In this document: positions 24,601-39,600 of the stretch, in pieces
Position numbering within the stretch: position 1 is the stretch's first letter
Layout of the letters: each line of letters starts with the position of its first letter
Source of the DNA: Salvator merianae
Lineage: Eukaryota; Chordata; Lepidosauria; Squamata; Teiidae
Direction of reading: 5' to 3'
NCBI GenBank assembly: GCA_003586115.2
Contig: QVOM02000103.1
Location: 8,029,059 to 8,093,058, forward strand
DNA length: 64,000 nucleotides
Program-made: the position numbers and the translations under genes
Notes under the pieces: generated by a model
What the model was told of the DNA's origin: nothing
The model's database searches: none
The model's input: the letters and a program-made list of their open reading frames with translations, nothing else

Positions 24601-27600
24601 AAACTGGAAACCAAGGTGCTACTGTTTGATTTTTGTTTTGTTTTTTTTGGCTTGTTTTTAAAATGGAAAATGTAGTTTGGTAATTACTAACCATTGGGTG
24701 GCAGGTTTTTTAATTTTTTGTTCGTTTTGTTTTTTGTCAAGGACAATTAATTAATAGCAAACCACTGACATTTGAGAGTTTATTGTGTCATTTTAGGTAA
24801 AAGCACTCAAATTTTGGAGGAATCTTCAGACAGAGGCCCTGAACTGAAAGCTGTTGGTGCCAGCATCAAAGATGTGCTGAAAGAACAAAGATTTTTAGAA
24901 AAAAAAGTAGCCCTAAGCAGGAAAAGGAAGAGAGAATCAAGGTAGTTGACTAGCTTAATTTGATCTGTGATTTTATGTTGTTTAAGTTCAGACCTTTGAT
25001 TAGATGTGCTTTTGTCAAGCTATTACTGATCACCTAATCAAGTAGCCATCTGTTTCTGTCATCAAATCCTTTTTTAACTCTTCCAGGTATGATGAAGGCG
25101 GAAGGAAAAAGTATGAACACCCTGAGGACAACCTTGGAGAAATTCAAAAGATAGGTGAAGTATGTGTCTGTTTAAAATTTTAACTGCTAGTTTGATCTGC
25201 ACCTTTTGAAATTCAGATATAATAACTTCAACCAGTATGGTTTGCACATATAGTTTCATAACTGTCCCATTATTTAACTGAATTGTTTTGCCTTCCTAGT
25301 CTATAGTCTATAATTCACTAGTAAATAAAATCTTGGAAGATCATTATGAAATGTTTTAATTCTGTTGTTAGAGCCTTTCACTTACATTATCAGTTTATTT
25401 TATTTTAAAGATAAATTTAGTTTTTATAAAAACAGCACACTATAAAGTTCTTCTGTCATTATTAAGGACTTGTTTATATAGGTGATTTTTGTTCTGGGAT
25501 AAATTCCTAGTTATTTTTATGCAACTTAATGTGAATTAGAAAATTTGTCCTTACTTTCTTTTTAAAAATACCAAACAGATACCAAGCAGTATGTTCTGAG
25601 CAATTTTTTTTTTTTTTTTGAGTTTGGCTTGAACTGTTTTATCCTTACTTCCAAGAACATCAATTCAAGAATGTATATTAAAGTACTCAGAAGTAACTTT
25701 GATGAAGTAATGATGAAGTTAATGACGTTTGCCCTAAGAACTTACCCAATATGCTTTATTTTTGTTTTTTGTAGAGTTGTGAGAAGCCCACAAAAGACTT
25801 GAAAACCAGTCAAAACAAGAATGAAATGAGTAAATTTGTTAGAAAGCTTTCTGAGTCGGTCAATTCAGCGGATGAAAACAGAAGCGATTCCAAGATAGAG
25901 AAAGAGCATAAAAGGAAATCATCTACTTCTCTTCAAACAGAAGGAACCCAGCAAGATGCAGAACCTCAGGATTCTAAGTCTCAGTCTGACAGAGCAGAAG
26001 CTACCCCTGAAGAACCTCAAAAGCAAAAAAATGCGATTAAAAATGAAAAGCATGTTAAAAAGGATGAAACGGAATCTCAGAGCTTTAGAAGTGTACCCAA
26101 AAAAGAATCTAGATCGTCAAAAGAGAAAAATGAAAAGGAAAGAAGTGTTTCTGAAGAGAAATCATTACTAAAGCATAAGTATAAAGGAGATGGTATTCAT
26201 AAAACAGGCGATGACTCCGAAAATACTTTATCTGAAAGAGGAATGAAAAATGAAGACAGCATTCACAAATACAGTCAAACAGCGAAAACTTTGTCAGATG
26301 AAAAATCTGAAAAGAAGAATAAACACAGAAGTGAAAAGAAAATATCTGTAAATAGCAAAGATGTGAAAACTGCTTCTGAACATGTCTTCAGAACTGAAGA
26401 AAGTTCACGTAAAGAAAACAGAAAAGACAGGCAGGGTTCTGTCGATAAAGCAAGAACAGAACACAAATCCAAGAAGTCATCTTGTGATTCTAGGCTACCA
26501 AAAGAATCTCAGAATGTATCAAAGCAGCATAATTCTGTAACTTTAAAGAGAAGTGAAAGTCACACTGAAGAGAAACGTGAGGCAGAATCAATGAATGTAG
26601 ACTGCACCTTAAAGCAAGGTGATAATGTACATAAAGAGAGACGAAGATCAAAAAGTGGCTTGGATGATAGGGTGTTACTGAAGTCCAAGTCTAAGAGTCA
26701 CAGCAAGCAGTCCAGAGTACCTGAAACTGAAGTACAAGAAAGCTCCTCTAGGCAGGAATCTGGTCACAAGTTGGACAGAAATAAGCATGCAGAAGAAAGT
26801 GATCCAGATAAACTGTTGAAATCCAAAACTGCTGTTAAAGTTTCTACGGAAAATTCTTTAGAATTGGACGTTGAAAGCAGTGTACATTCAGTTAGTAGTT
26901 CTCAGAAAGATTGTACTCCGAAAGTTAAGTTACAGGCAGGAGACAAATCATTTTCAAAGGAAAGAACAAAAGTTGACAAAGACTTAAGCAGTGCTAGATT
27001 AGAAAGGAAATTGTCGACAGAAGCTCATAAAAGCAGAAGTTTGAAGCATAGCAATAAGGAAATGAAAAAGAGAGAAGAAGAGAATAAGCCAGAGGACAAA
27101 GGAGTTAAACCAGTAGACAGTCATTCAAGGTTGCAAGAAAACAATATGCTGGTAGATAAGAAGTCTGTTAAAAAGTTATCTAGTGATAACAGAAAAGCAA
27201 GCATGTCAATCCAAGAAACAGATGTAGGTGAGGAAAAATTGCCAGCAGTCACAACTGCAGTACACTGTTTTTCAGGCCTGCAGAATACAATCTGGACTAG
27301 CACTCATTCATTGCATTCTGAAATAAGCCAAGAGCCAGTGGAGGTTTCATTAGAACAAAGACCAAGTAACACACAACATCATCAGATACCTAAAGTTCCT
27401 GAAGAAGAAAATAGTAATTCACAAGGAGATACTAAATTTAAGTACAAGGAAGACCAAATGCAACATAATTCGATGCACGAGTTAAATAAAACTTTGCATA
27501 CTAAAGAAACATCAAAATCTTCCTTTTCTAGCTTATGTAATCCGCTTCAGAAGTTTGAAAATGCTCCTATGAAGGAACTGGATGCACCAACTGTAGCCTT

Positions 27601-30600
27601 TACACAAGCTTTAAAGGATATGGGATCCACTGAAAAAGAAACAAATGTGATCAGTGATCATAAAACAAGTGAAATGATTTTGCTAGAAATCTCTTGTAAG
27701 GAGGATGAAAAGTTAAAATTGCAGCAAGAGACTGAAACTGCCCAAATTTCAAAGAATCTTCAAAATGTAGTGGACTCAAATAAAGATATCGTTTCTCACA
27801 TGAAGAACTCGTTGAAAGAAAGTGCTTGTAATCAGAAAACTATGGATAAATGTGTAGCTAAAGATGATCCTTTTGATTTTGATAGTTTGTTTATCAAAGG
27901 GATAATTTCAAACAGGGAAGTGCATATTGTTAACATGGAACAACATGATAGTATTGAACTTGATAACAACATACAAGAGGGTAGTATTACCAACTTGGAA
28001 GTTAACAGAGATGTCACGATGCCCTTAAGTTGCAAAGAAACAAATGAAGAGAACGTGAGTGCTTTTGCAGATATGCAAGAAACTACTGTACAAGAAGCAG
28101 AAAGTGGCATAATTAAAAATGATAGCCCGATTGAACCAGATATGAGTACAAGCGAAAGTATATTATCCAGCCTTAAGGAAAAAGAAAGAGACAATCTGAG
28201 CAAAGGCTCCTTTTCAAAGAAGGATAGAGTTTCTTCCGATTGCAAAGACAAAACAAAAGAAAATCACAGTGCCAGTGCTGGAGTAGGATCTTCCGTGTTT
28301 GTGCCCAAGAATATTCCAGAACACAGAAGTAAACTTTCAATGATGGTCAGTGAAGGAAGAGGAAACGACGTAAGAATGGTTGCTGAAGATAAAAATGAAA
28401 GCAATATAGTAGGCAGCACTTGTGTTAGTATTGGCAACAGTACAGAGCCAGATGCAATTGTTATAGGAACTAGCTCAGAGAAAACTTCCGGAAGAACTGC
28501 AACAGCTACAAGTACAGGGGAAAGCCTTGGTGAAGGAAGTAGACCAATTCATTTGCAACGAGAAGGTGATGCTATTATTTCTTGTTCAGAAGAGAAAAGT
28601 GCAACTCCTTTGATTTGTGCAAGTATAGAAGCAGATGAAGGTTTAACTGGAGGCCCTTGGATGACAAATAAGGAAGATGCTCATTCCATAACAGAAAAGC
28701 TCTTTGGTGAATGTACTGTCACAGCAACTGAAGAAAGCAGCGGTGTTACTGAGGGGCTTGCGGTGTGTGAAAGTTCCTCAACCAGTACAAAGGATGAAGA
28801 AAGTGGTGAATGTACTGTGAATTATATAGAAGAAAATTCTAAACAGTTAATCAATGAAAGTGGACTAGTACTTGAGCAGAGTGTAAATAGGATTATAATA
28901 GAAGAGAAGGACGATGCTGTAACCAGTGCAGGCTCTGAAGAGAGGCGTATGGCTACTGCTTGTAGTGGTACTATCAATTTTAACATTACTGCTGTCTGCG
29001 TTAGTGAAGTAGAAAGTGATGGTGCTGTAACCAGTGCAGGGACTGGTGGTCAGGATGAATCTGTAACTACTGAAAATGCAGACGAATCTCAGAATAGTGC
29101 AACTGGAACTGAACATGTTAAAGCCACTGAAGGCACTGTAACTTGTACAGGTATCGGAAGAGGAAGTACTAGCTCTGCCGTTTGTTCAGTGAGTGGTACA
29201 GATTCTCAAAAGCATTCTGTGACTAGGATATGTGCAGAAATGGCCAACAATTCGGGAGCTGGACCACATGCTGACAAGAGTGAAGACATTGTCAATGGTG
29301 AAAGTGCTGTCACTAGCACAGGCATAATAGCAGAAGATGACCCTGAAGGTGCAAGTGCTTGTACTGGCTTGGAAGATAGCAATGAGGGCTTTGCGGTGGC
29401 ATTGGATACCCAGGAAAAATATGACATGTCAACAGACAGCAAAAAAACCAGAGCTCAAATAAATCTCATAGAAGTCAGTCAAGGCCCTTATGATGATGAA
29501 GGGTGTGTGACTAGCACAGGTGCAAAAGAAGATGATGAAGAAGGAGAGAATTTTGTCACAAGCACTGGTAGGGGCAATGAAGAAGCTGAGCAAGTTTTAG
29601 CTTGTATAGGAGCAGAAGAAAGTGAAAGGGCTGTAGAGAGTAGAGGGTCCTCAATCTGTCTAACTGCAGACCAGCTTAGAACTGAATTAAGTGAGTGTGC
29701 CTCTGCTATAGATAAAGGAACAGTAGACAGTAGGACAGACTTGGAAAAGGAAGTAAATATTGATCCCCACAACACCAACAGTATAAAGGAAGTAGTTGAA
29801 AGTAGCACCACTAGTCATGAGACAGGCAGTGAGAATGTTTTGGTATTTGCAGAAGGCGAGTCTCTGTTTGCTGAGAAGGGCAAATGTGACATTAGTGCCA
29901 CCTCGGAGCAAGAGATCACTCAGCATTTTGCTATGGAAGAGAACAGCGAGAATGGTACCTCCGGTGTGGTGAGTAGAAAATGTGAAACCCTGTTTCAGAT
30001 GGTCCCTGAGAAAGCAGATACGCCTTCAGCATCTGCCAATAAAGATGAAAAGGAGGAGGGAGACACAATTTCTACAAGTGCATCCAAAGTGGCCCTTACA
30101 TCTGAATATTATTCTTCCGAACACTCTGAGCAAACATCGCCTGTTGCAAGGGCCACTGAAAGCCTTGAGAAAACCACAAGAATAATAGGCCTGGAAGATT
30201 TCAGCACTCCTATGTCTAGCACAGCTGTGGAATATATGGACCTGGATGAAGCTGGTAATAAATCAAACAAAGTTTCCACAAGTGTTTTGGAAGAATGTGA
30301 AGCCCCTTTGTCAGACGCAAGAATGGAAGAAAATGAAAATGTATCAGCACAAGCTGTAAACGTGACAACTGATATAGACACGTGTGCCATGCCCATATCT
30401 AGTATACCTGCTGAGGAAAGCTGTATGGTTCTTGGTAAAGAAGAAAGTGATGAATGCACTGTAATTTCCACAAGTATAACTGAAGACTCTGAGGCTTCTG
30501 TTTCCCAAGAAGGAGCTGAAGATAAAGATAAGCATTTTACTATAAGAGCAGAACAAGCTGTGGACACAATCTCAACAAGCTCAGGAGAACATTCTGAAAC

Positions 30601-33600
30601 ATCTGTGTTTCCTGCAGAGGCACAGCAGGGCAATCAAGTCTCTAGAACAGAAAGAAAACTTGAGACTTTTGCTATCTCTACAATGAAAGCCGCACCTAAA
30701 GAGGGAGATGAAGATTTTAAGATGCATAGAACAGAAGATTTGATGTCTTTTCAGGAAGCTAGAAGCCAAAAGTTTGATTTGGTAGCTCAAAGCACAGAAA
30801 AATCCAATGAAAGTTCTATAGCTTGGACTGAAAAGAGAGAAAAATTTGATCTCTTTGAGCTTGGTGATGCCAACACTAAACCTGATCAACAGGTAGCTAC
30901 ATTAAACACAGAGAATCCAGAAGACAGTGGAAAAACCTCTACCAGAATTGAAGAAGAATGTGATAGTGTCTCAGTAGTTGTAGTATCTGAAGACGCTTCA
31001 CTTTCATTTGCAAGCAAAGATGTTCAAACTGAAAGGAACAGTGTCATATGTTCCAAGGAGTTTGACTGCACCATATCATCAACTCCTGAAAACAAAGAAA
31101 ATTCTTTAACAGAGTTTCATACAGAAGAGCAAAAATTGCATCATGGAGGACCTGATGGTGCTTTGGAAGAATCAGCCACTTCTAAAATTAAAAATGATGC
31201 TGAAAGCACAGAAATATCTGCAAGTATAATTAGAACTGCTAGTGCAGAGGAAGATTTCTGCACAAAAATATGTTCTGACTCTTCTCCCAGTGATGGACCA
31301 TTAACTGAAGCCTCCATAAACTCACACACATACCAAGAAGATGAGCAGCATAAAGAAATTGCATCTGATTTCCCACTGGATCAAAAAAGTGGGGAGCAAA
31401 ATTTAGCAATAAACTGCATTAATTCCAAACCAGTTTCTGCCCTTCCAAAAACAAGGGACATATCAGATGGGAGCTCAGCTTCATTATTATTTGAGTTAGA
31501 CAAAACTGAGGATGAGGCATTCTGCAGCGAAGCAGATCTCTGCAGGCAGTGTAACATGTCTGATATACATGGTGCTATGAGTGATCCTGCTGAATCAGAA
31601 GTTTCTTCACAGAGGAGTGCAGCATACAAATCTGGTAAGGTTTCTGGAGTGTTGGTTTTTTTACCTTATACAGCATTAATAGCTTTTCAAAACTAATGAC
31701 ATGATTGTAAGGATTTTTGTAAGTTTTATCAACTGTTGATTTACGTTGGTACACTGCTATAGCTCTGCTGACACACTGGATCACCTTTCTGCACTGCCAT
31801 TCGCTAACTGATATGCATGTGTTGAAGACAACTTATGGAATGATATGAGCATCCTTTTTCATTGAGACTTTTCTACACTACCCCATGGATATGAAATTTC
31901 TAGGGCAGTTGAGAATAATAAGGAGAATACAGTAGAAGCAATGCCAAAACAGTAGTGGCAGAAGAAGAATGTATCGTAAGCTAAAAGGCTACAAAACCAA
32001 AAGTATTTGGCTGGAAGATGAGAAGTCCCTCTATCCATCTGCCCCTCCCATCAGTTAACAGAAATGTATGAAGAAGGTCTTGATACACAGATAGATCAGT
32101 TGGAGAGTGAACATTTCCTCTGCTAGACATGTCCCAAAAGTTATTAGGTTTCAGAGTGCTGGTGTCTGCAGTATGGAAAACAAAGCATTAAAATTAAGGG
32201 AAATGCTTAAAATCATGTTTCTTGGTTTGTTATATAGTTTTCTCAGTAGGTGGCACTGAAGAAGTATTTAGGTGGAATTTGGAATGCTCTTCTATTTCTG
32301 TTCAATACAGTCAATAAAACTTTTGTCTAGCTTCCTCAGGGATGAGGATCTCATGTCTTTTAATAGCATGGCATTTTTTTTAGCATGTAAATTCCTAGTA
32401 AAACAAAGGAAATAGCCCAGCCTTGTACCCATGTTTACAGCTAGGGACAAGCTCAAAATTCTGCTCCCATTCAAATTTAAATACCTTTCAGTAGCTTTTT
32501 AGAAACTTAACACTTAAATAGTGAACATCCTTTGAATGCAAATTATGCTTTTCAGATGTCTTAGAAGCACACTGGCCTGAACCCAGTCTTAATGTATATT
32601 GCACAGACGTGCAGCTAACTTGTGACTATTATATATAATGGCTGTGTTCGTAGGCAAACTGCATACAATTGCAGCCGAATTGGTTTGTACAGAGGTTGTA
32701 CATTCAAACAAAACCAAAGCCTTGAAGTGTGTACAAGCACATGGAACTATGTTTAATTGTTTAATTTAGGAGAAACAAAATTGGAGGTTTTAGAGTAATC
32801 TATCCTAACTTAACCATTAATCATTCTTCAGCAAGGCCTAAATGATATAAAGATCTCTTCTCTTTTACCAAACTATAAAGCTTTACAAAGATGACGAACT
32901 CATGCAGATTCCCTTCTTTATGCTATGAGAAGAGAGGAAGCAGTGTGTGAAACTTCTACCCTTTCAGACAAAGGAGATAAGCATTTTGCCTCCTAAAGAA
33001 ATGTGGTTTGTGGGGGAGTCAGCTTCTGTAAAAGAGATCAGAGAAGTGTAAAGAAATGGTGTATCTGGCTGAACACTGAGTTTGCTTGCAGAAGGATTAA
33101 TAGTTAGAATTTTAAATCTAGATTTCTCAGTAAGACTGCAATTAGTATGCCCTCTCTGGTAATATAAAGGTAGCCTGATCAAGCACCCACTTCAGAGTCC
33201 AAAGACAATTGGGGAGTGCTTTGAGGCAAACAATCCCTTGTTCCATAAGGTAAATAGAAGAACTTGCAACTTCTGGTTTGAAAAAGGGTAAATTTATTGT
33301 GCGTGTTTCCAAAAAAGCAGCACCAGAGACAACCCCAAACAAATAATTATTTGTTAAAGTTGATAGATCCATTACATTAGAAATATTTTCCTAGATAGAT
33401 ATATAAAGTGCAGGAGATTTGTTTTAAAGTATAGTGGGTTAGAAACATGAAGAAAATGATAGAGTAATACCTTTTTTAAAAAGTCTGTACTACAAAGTGT
33501 CTATAGCAGCAGCAGGCTAATTTTTTAAATTTTTATTTTGTAAAGCTGCCAGTCCTCTTCAGAGACCACTTTGCAAAGTGCAGGGATATCTTGCATACTT

Positions 33601-36600
33601 TGGGCACCAGATTACAGAGAAACACAGCACAGTATTTGTTCACTGTGTATTAGATAGGTCCTTTCACACATGCCTTGTCTTTATTTACTGACAACAACAA
33701 AACTTAGAAAACAAGAGCACTGGCAATCATTTCTTGTCGGCATTAAAACCAGCATCCACAAGATATACTTGACAACACTTGCTTTCCTAACTGCATTTGA
33801 GTTTTGTAGTCTTCCATGAAATAAACTGCCATGTTAGCAAGTAGCAGCTCAAGTGGAGACAGAACCACCCTTGCACATGCCTGCTATGTGCCTGAGATGA
33901 CACAGTGACCTCAGTCATCTTGGCTGAGGTGGAATGGCCAAACTGACTGCAAATCCAAGAAATAAGGGATATAACTGTTTTAAAGAGAGAATCCAAAAGC
34001 AAGCAAAAGAAAGGGCATGTCTGCACATTTAGTTGGTTTTGATTGTGTTTTATATTGGTTTTATTGTAATCTGCCCTGAGACCTTTAGGCATAGGGCAGA
34101 ATAGAAATGTAAATACATAAATAGTTTTTGGAAATCATGGCCTCATTATTGACACATATCCACTTACATATGGGCAGGATGAGGCCATGTTGTAATAAAG
34201 GAGCCAAATATGCAACTCCTGAGAAAATGGAAAACTGGTGATCCAAGGGCATGTAGTTGGCAGCATGCACTTACAGCACACAGGGGGCCTGCTCTATAAG
34301 TAGAAATTCATGATTCACAGAGCAATCCTACTCACAAGTAGCACTCTTACTCCCAAGGAGCAACAACATTTACACCACACATGCAGTTTCCAACAGGGAC
34401 GCCACTAAGTGAAGCATTAGAGAAAGTGAACAAAGGGAGACTAGAGTCAGCACTGCACATTCAGTCAGCAGGATTCCCTCTGGTGAGCTGTGGATGCTTA
34501 TGGCTAATGACATTATAAATGGGAAAGCACAGTTCTGCACAGTTACTTTATGGGGGTCTCCATCTGGTTGGCATCTGACAGTGGCCAGAGAAGTGTAGAA
34601 ACTAATAAATCCAATTGAAAAATTAAAAAGAAAAGTATTCACTCATTCAGAATGCTAGCACAGATTTTATTGAAAGATGCATTTTGAAACCTCCATTAAA
34701 TGTTCTCAACTTCATGACGAAGGAAAACAGTCTGGTTTTGAAGGGGTTGTATTACCCTAGAAGGAGCAGGTACTTAGTTTAAGGATGTTCCTGGACTGGG
34801 CCCTGTCAACACATATGGCAACAGAGGCCAGGAGCACCTACTTCAGCTCAGATTTGCTTTCCAACTATAGCCCTTCCTCAACAGAGGAGCTTGGCCACAG
34901 TGAGCTAGACTACATTAACCTCAAGATTGAACTGTTGCTGTGTTCTCTGTGTTGGGCTACCCTTGAAGACTCTTCAGAAGCTGCAGCTAGTGTAGAACGC
35001 AGCAGCAAGGCTGCTGACTGATACTTGGGGCCAGACACATATCAGATTGGTCTTAAAGAAGCTGCACTGGTTGCCAATTTGCTACCAAGCCCAATTCAAG
35101 ATTCTGATGTTGACTTATAAAACCCTGAACAACTTGGGGGCTAAATATCTGAGTGCTGTCTCCCATATAGATCTGCTCATTAGTTAGGATCTGCAGAAGT
35201 GGCTCTGTTAGTAGTGCCTCCTACATGAATAATTAAAGGTCCAAGGGCACATGAAAAGATATTTTCTGTGCCCTTCCTTTTGAGATGCGTCTAGACCTAT
35301 CACTGCCGATGTTTATATTTATGTTTTTGTAGTAGTTGCTCATGTAATTCTCAGGGTGGTGAACAAGAGCAATAAAAGGAAAGGAAACAAACACTTAAAA
35401 ATGCATTTGTTTAGACACGAGGTGAAGTTTTTCCTCTTTATCCTATGTTTTAGCTGAAGAAGTAGCTTGTCCTCACCTCTCAGGCACTTTTATCTACTGT
35501 TTTTCATTAATCCATTTTAAATTGTGTTTTTCATGTTGACTTTATCATAACCCACCCTAAGACCTTAGGGTATAGGATGAAATTACATATGTTGGCTATA
35601 TTTATCATACCTTTTGTGAGACTGCTTTAATCACTTGACGTTTGGAGTAGCAAGTGTTTGTTCTTTGAAAAAAAAATAATACAAACTTTCTCTCTCCTTC
35701 CTTCCCCCCAAAAAAGAAAAGAAAAATTGTTTTCATGGATAATTTCTTAATGTATATGATACTGATTAAATAATTATTACTTTCTCATAAATTGGGTATA
35801 TGAATCTGTATGTAAGCAAAATCAAATTATTGTCAAGATGAAAATAAGAGTTCCTCATAATATGTGGGGGAAAAACTGTATTCAGAAAAAAGGTTAATGT
35901 CCTCATTAACTCAAAGCATTTATGCTTGAGAATTAAAATCATTTCTGGTAGTGATAAACTTGAAACAAACACTAACAGAATTGACATGTTTTACATATCC
36001 CTAAGGAGATGGTTAAACACAGCAATAAAGATAATTGATTCTACAAAATCATAATAGCAAATTATGTTTAAAACATTGTAAATAAACGTATGATAATTTC
36101 TTTAGAATTTAAGGTGCGTTTAGAGAGTAATGTACAGTTGCTATACCAAATTTTGCAGAATAATTACAATGGATATAAATAGATGTATTATAAGCTTTTG
36201 TTTGTTTATTGGTTGGTTGGTAGACACTGAAGGAATGCTTTCAGTTGTGACTGAAGAGCCAGAACAAAGAACTGAGGAGACAGCTATTAAGGTATTCCAC
36301 TTTTAAAATACTTCATTTACATTTCCTATTTTTATTTTAGATTGATTGTGCAGAAAAGTAAGCCATCTGAACTCCATAAATCTCTTGAAAGATATTGATA
36401 GTGACAGGAGTGTGGGAGCAGGATAAGGGTGAGGAATGGGGCAGAACCCATGGCACATCAGCTATGTTTTTAAGAAGTTCAATATCAATACCTACTCTAT
36501 TAATCTTTCTCTCTGATGGGCCCTATCTGAGGAATTTAAAATTACAGCAGTATGTAGTACTGACATCAGTTGCCATTTGGACAGGTAGGTTGAGCATCAG

Positions 36601-39600
36601 TTTGTTAAACATGGAGGCTGGAATTAGTGCTATCTAGTGCCAACAACAAACACTTTATGGAAACTCGGACTTCCTGCTTTTACAAGGCTTGGCTCGCAGG
36701 GTGTGGCTTTCAGAGTAGTTTAATTATGTTGGATTCTGACCTAACAGTGTAACACTCAGACACATCCTGGTAGCCCTATTTATAATTGTAGCCAGGGAAA
36801 TACAGTTCTATTTGGATCAGTTTGCCAACCAGGAAAACAAAGCTGCATCTGCTTTCCCATTCTCCCATGATACGTGTAATATGGAGAATTATGCATCTGT
36901 TCCAGGTCTCTACCATTATGCCTTGGTCATTCTTCTAAATGTAGTCCAAGACAGTTTGGTAAATCCCCACACAGTTTTTAATGTTGTTTTTATATATTGT
37001 TTTAATTGCTTTTAATGTTGTTTTGAATTTATTTGTAAGCTGCTTTGAAATTTTAATACAAAAAATAGGTATAGAAATGTTTTAAATAAATAAAAATGGT
37101 ACCCCCATTATGACCTTGGCCTCTTGGTGCTTACCCAGACAGGTACATGCTGTTTTAGTGGCAACAATACAAAAGTGGTTTCTTGATGAAACACAGGTCC
37201 TTATGTTCATAAGTTGTAGAAAAGACTGTCTCTTGCACTTGCACTTCTCCCACTAATTTTAGAGAGGTGACTGATGGCTCTAGTTCTGATGGCTATGTAT
37301 CAGAGGCAGTTTGTCTCTGGAGGCAAGTGGCTGTGGAAAACAAAATGAGGAGAGGGCTCCTGGTTCTTATCCAGCTGTGCAAAGATAACTGTGAGAACAA
37401 TATGGATTGTTTCTTATGGACAAAATCAATTCTTCTTCCATTTAACTATAAGATCTAAGAAGAGTACAAGCTTGCCTAAATCAGTAAAAGTTGGTGCATC
37501 ATTTGGATCTTCTAAAATGGAAAGCAAACTGTCTCAGCCTGCCCCTCTTCCATCCATCTTGTAGGGCACCCCTGGGTTCCCTAACTCCTTTGAGTTAAGA
37601 GGAATCTATTAACTGGACATCTAGGGAAATGGGACCCATTTAGGTTCAACAAGATCATCACAGAACATGTGTCACCACAATGAGCACCATCCATGTGCAA
37701 GAAATATCAGAACACTTGGAGGAATACCAAGCCTTACAGAATATAGTAATAATTTTAAAAGGCAGTCCCTTCTCCCCCTTCCCCAAAGTCACAGCTGAGC
37801 AAAAATGTTCCTCAACTTTATTAAAACTTGAACATTCAACCTTTTTATGAAGACATTTTTGTGCTTATAGAGCAGGAGTGCTGAACTTGTGGTGCTCCAA
37901 ATATTCCTGAACTATAGCTCCCATCATTCCACACTCATTAGGGCTGGCATGGAATGCTTTAAGTTGAAGTTCAGAAACATTTGGAGAGCCATAGGTTAAG
38001 CATTCTGTGTAGAGAATAATTTATTTTAATGTAATGTTGTTGATCTAGATAGCAGTAAGCACTGAATAACTTCAAAAACAGAATATGCTCTAACAGAAAG
38101 ATTTCATGCCTTCAGACGGCTCTCCCGCATGCCCTTTAACCTCTCACGAGTGAGAGATCTCTTTAGTCAGCCCTGGTAGAATTTTGTTTTATTGTAGAGG
38201 AAGGGGGATCCCCGTTTAGGAACAAGTTGTCAGCTGACTTTGAAGTTAGCAATCCTGTATTAATTTCGTTTTGTTTGCTTCATAGGAATCACGGTGCAAA
38301 AGTTTGGGGACAGAAAACCTCCATGAAAAGATTTGGCCAGAAGAAATTCCAAAAGGTAATTTTCTGTTCTCCGTACAGTCACTTTCTGTTTTAGGTCTTG
38401 ATCTTGAATACTCATAAAAATGTATATTGTTTAAATATTGTTCATTGTTTACAAACAGAGTTCCTAACACACTTGATCCACAGTTACCACACCTCCATAG
38501 TATTTGCTGTATGCAAAATTAATGACTGATAAAGTAGTCATTGCTTATGAACTCTCAAAATTTCCCATTTAAGTAGCTAAGTGAACAGTAATATAGAGTA
38601 TAGAGTGAACAGTAATATGAGAAGAGAGTAGTCACAGATGTTTAAATGCAGTTGATTTACTGAAGCTGGATTACAAAGTTATGTAGGTAAGTCTGGGCAT
38701 GGCTCCACATATGTATGTAAAGGAGCAGAAGCTGCTCTCCAGCACAACAGCATTTCCATTTCACCCTATTTCAGGTGCCATCAGTATTTTGGCTGCTGTA
38801 GAAGGACTACAATGTTCTCTGCTTGCTTTCTGGGTCTGATTAAGTTCACAGGGCAACCTTATTTCACAGTATCAGATTGGAATCTTTCTTCTTTAATACC
38901 ATGTTATACATGAACAACTATTAAGTTTATAATATTTTGCTCATTTGAGAAACATTTGCTTTTTTAAAAAATATGAATCCACCTTTGTAAAAGCAAGTTG
39001 TTTAAAAGTAAGTCATGTCTTCTATCACAGCTGACTTTGCATTGCTGACAGGGAGCTTCATAATCCAAAACTGCAGGGAATGTAAACACCCTCTTACTGT
39101 TTGAATAACTAAATCTAACTTTGTCCTTGACAGTATATTTTAAAAAAGAAAAGATTATTTCTCACTCCTATAGACAAATGCAGTGACAATAAAAGAAAAC
39201 AGGTACATAGTTTTAACGATTTTTTAAAAATATCAGCAGAGAGATGCTTTCTGAGTTAACAATAGGAAATTCTTATTAATTAGAATTTTAAACATTTCAA
39301 AGTTGTAATAAGTAAGTGAAAGCCACAAGCTTCCTGCCTGGTGTTGAGCATAATCCTTCTACCCAAGGGGCCCCTCTAGCTGCCTGTTTCTGGGAGTAAG
39401 CAGCTGAAATGCATCAGGAAAGGCCTGTTCCAAATCCTTTTCTTCTCATGCTAGAAAGGAAAGAGTTAAACAGCCTTTGTTCCTCAGTACTTGGAGAAGA
39501 AATCCATATACACAGCCACTGTTGTAAGCTAAAATGATGTTAAGAAACAAGATTTCTAACTCACAAACTGCATGTGTACAACTGAGAAGGTTTTAAAGCT

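Larger units (their letters stand above)
31635..36223 (+). other. BOD1L1 intron 10
   Basis: Long GT-AG intron. It contains an L2/L3-like LINE tail at about 34030-34125 and a decayed LINE with tail at about 34790-35590. The remainder (31635-34030 and 35590-36223) shows nothing I recognise. Confidence 0.85.
36292..38285 (+). other. BOD1L1 intron 11
   Basis: GT-AG intron with a LINE/SINE-type tail at about 36965-37095 and a palindromic MITE at 37873-38007. Otherwise nothing recognised. Confidence 0.8.

Noticed and set aside
25956..31629. Many 60 to 174 codon frames inside exon 10, mostly antisense
   Set aside because: Codon-bias shadows of the single 1,950-codon sense frame; antisense ones are Ser/Leu/Phe-rich as expected for the complement of Glu/Lys/Ser codons.
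34136..34189. 11-bp perfect inverted repeat CATGGCCTCAT
   Set aside because: Short, isolated and without target duplication; expected by chance in a window of this size.
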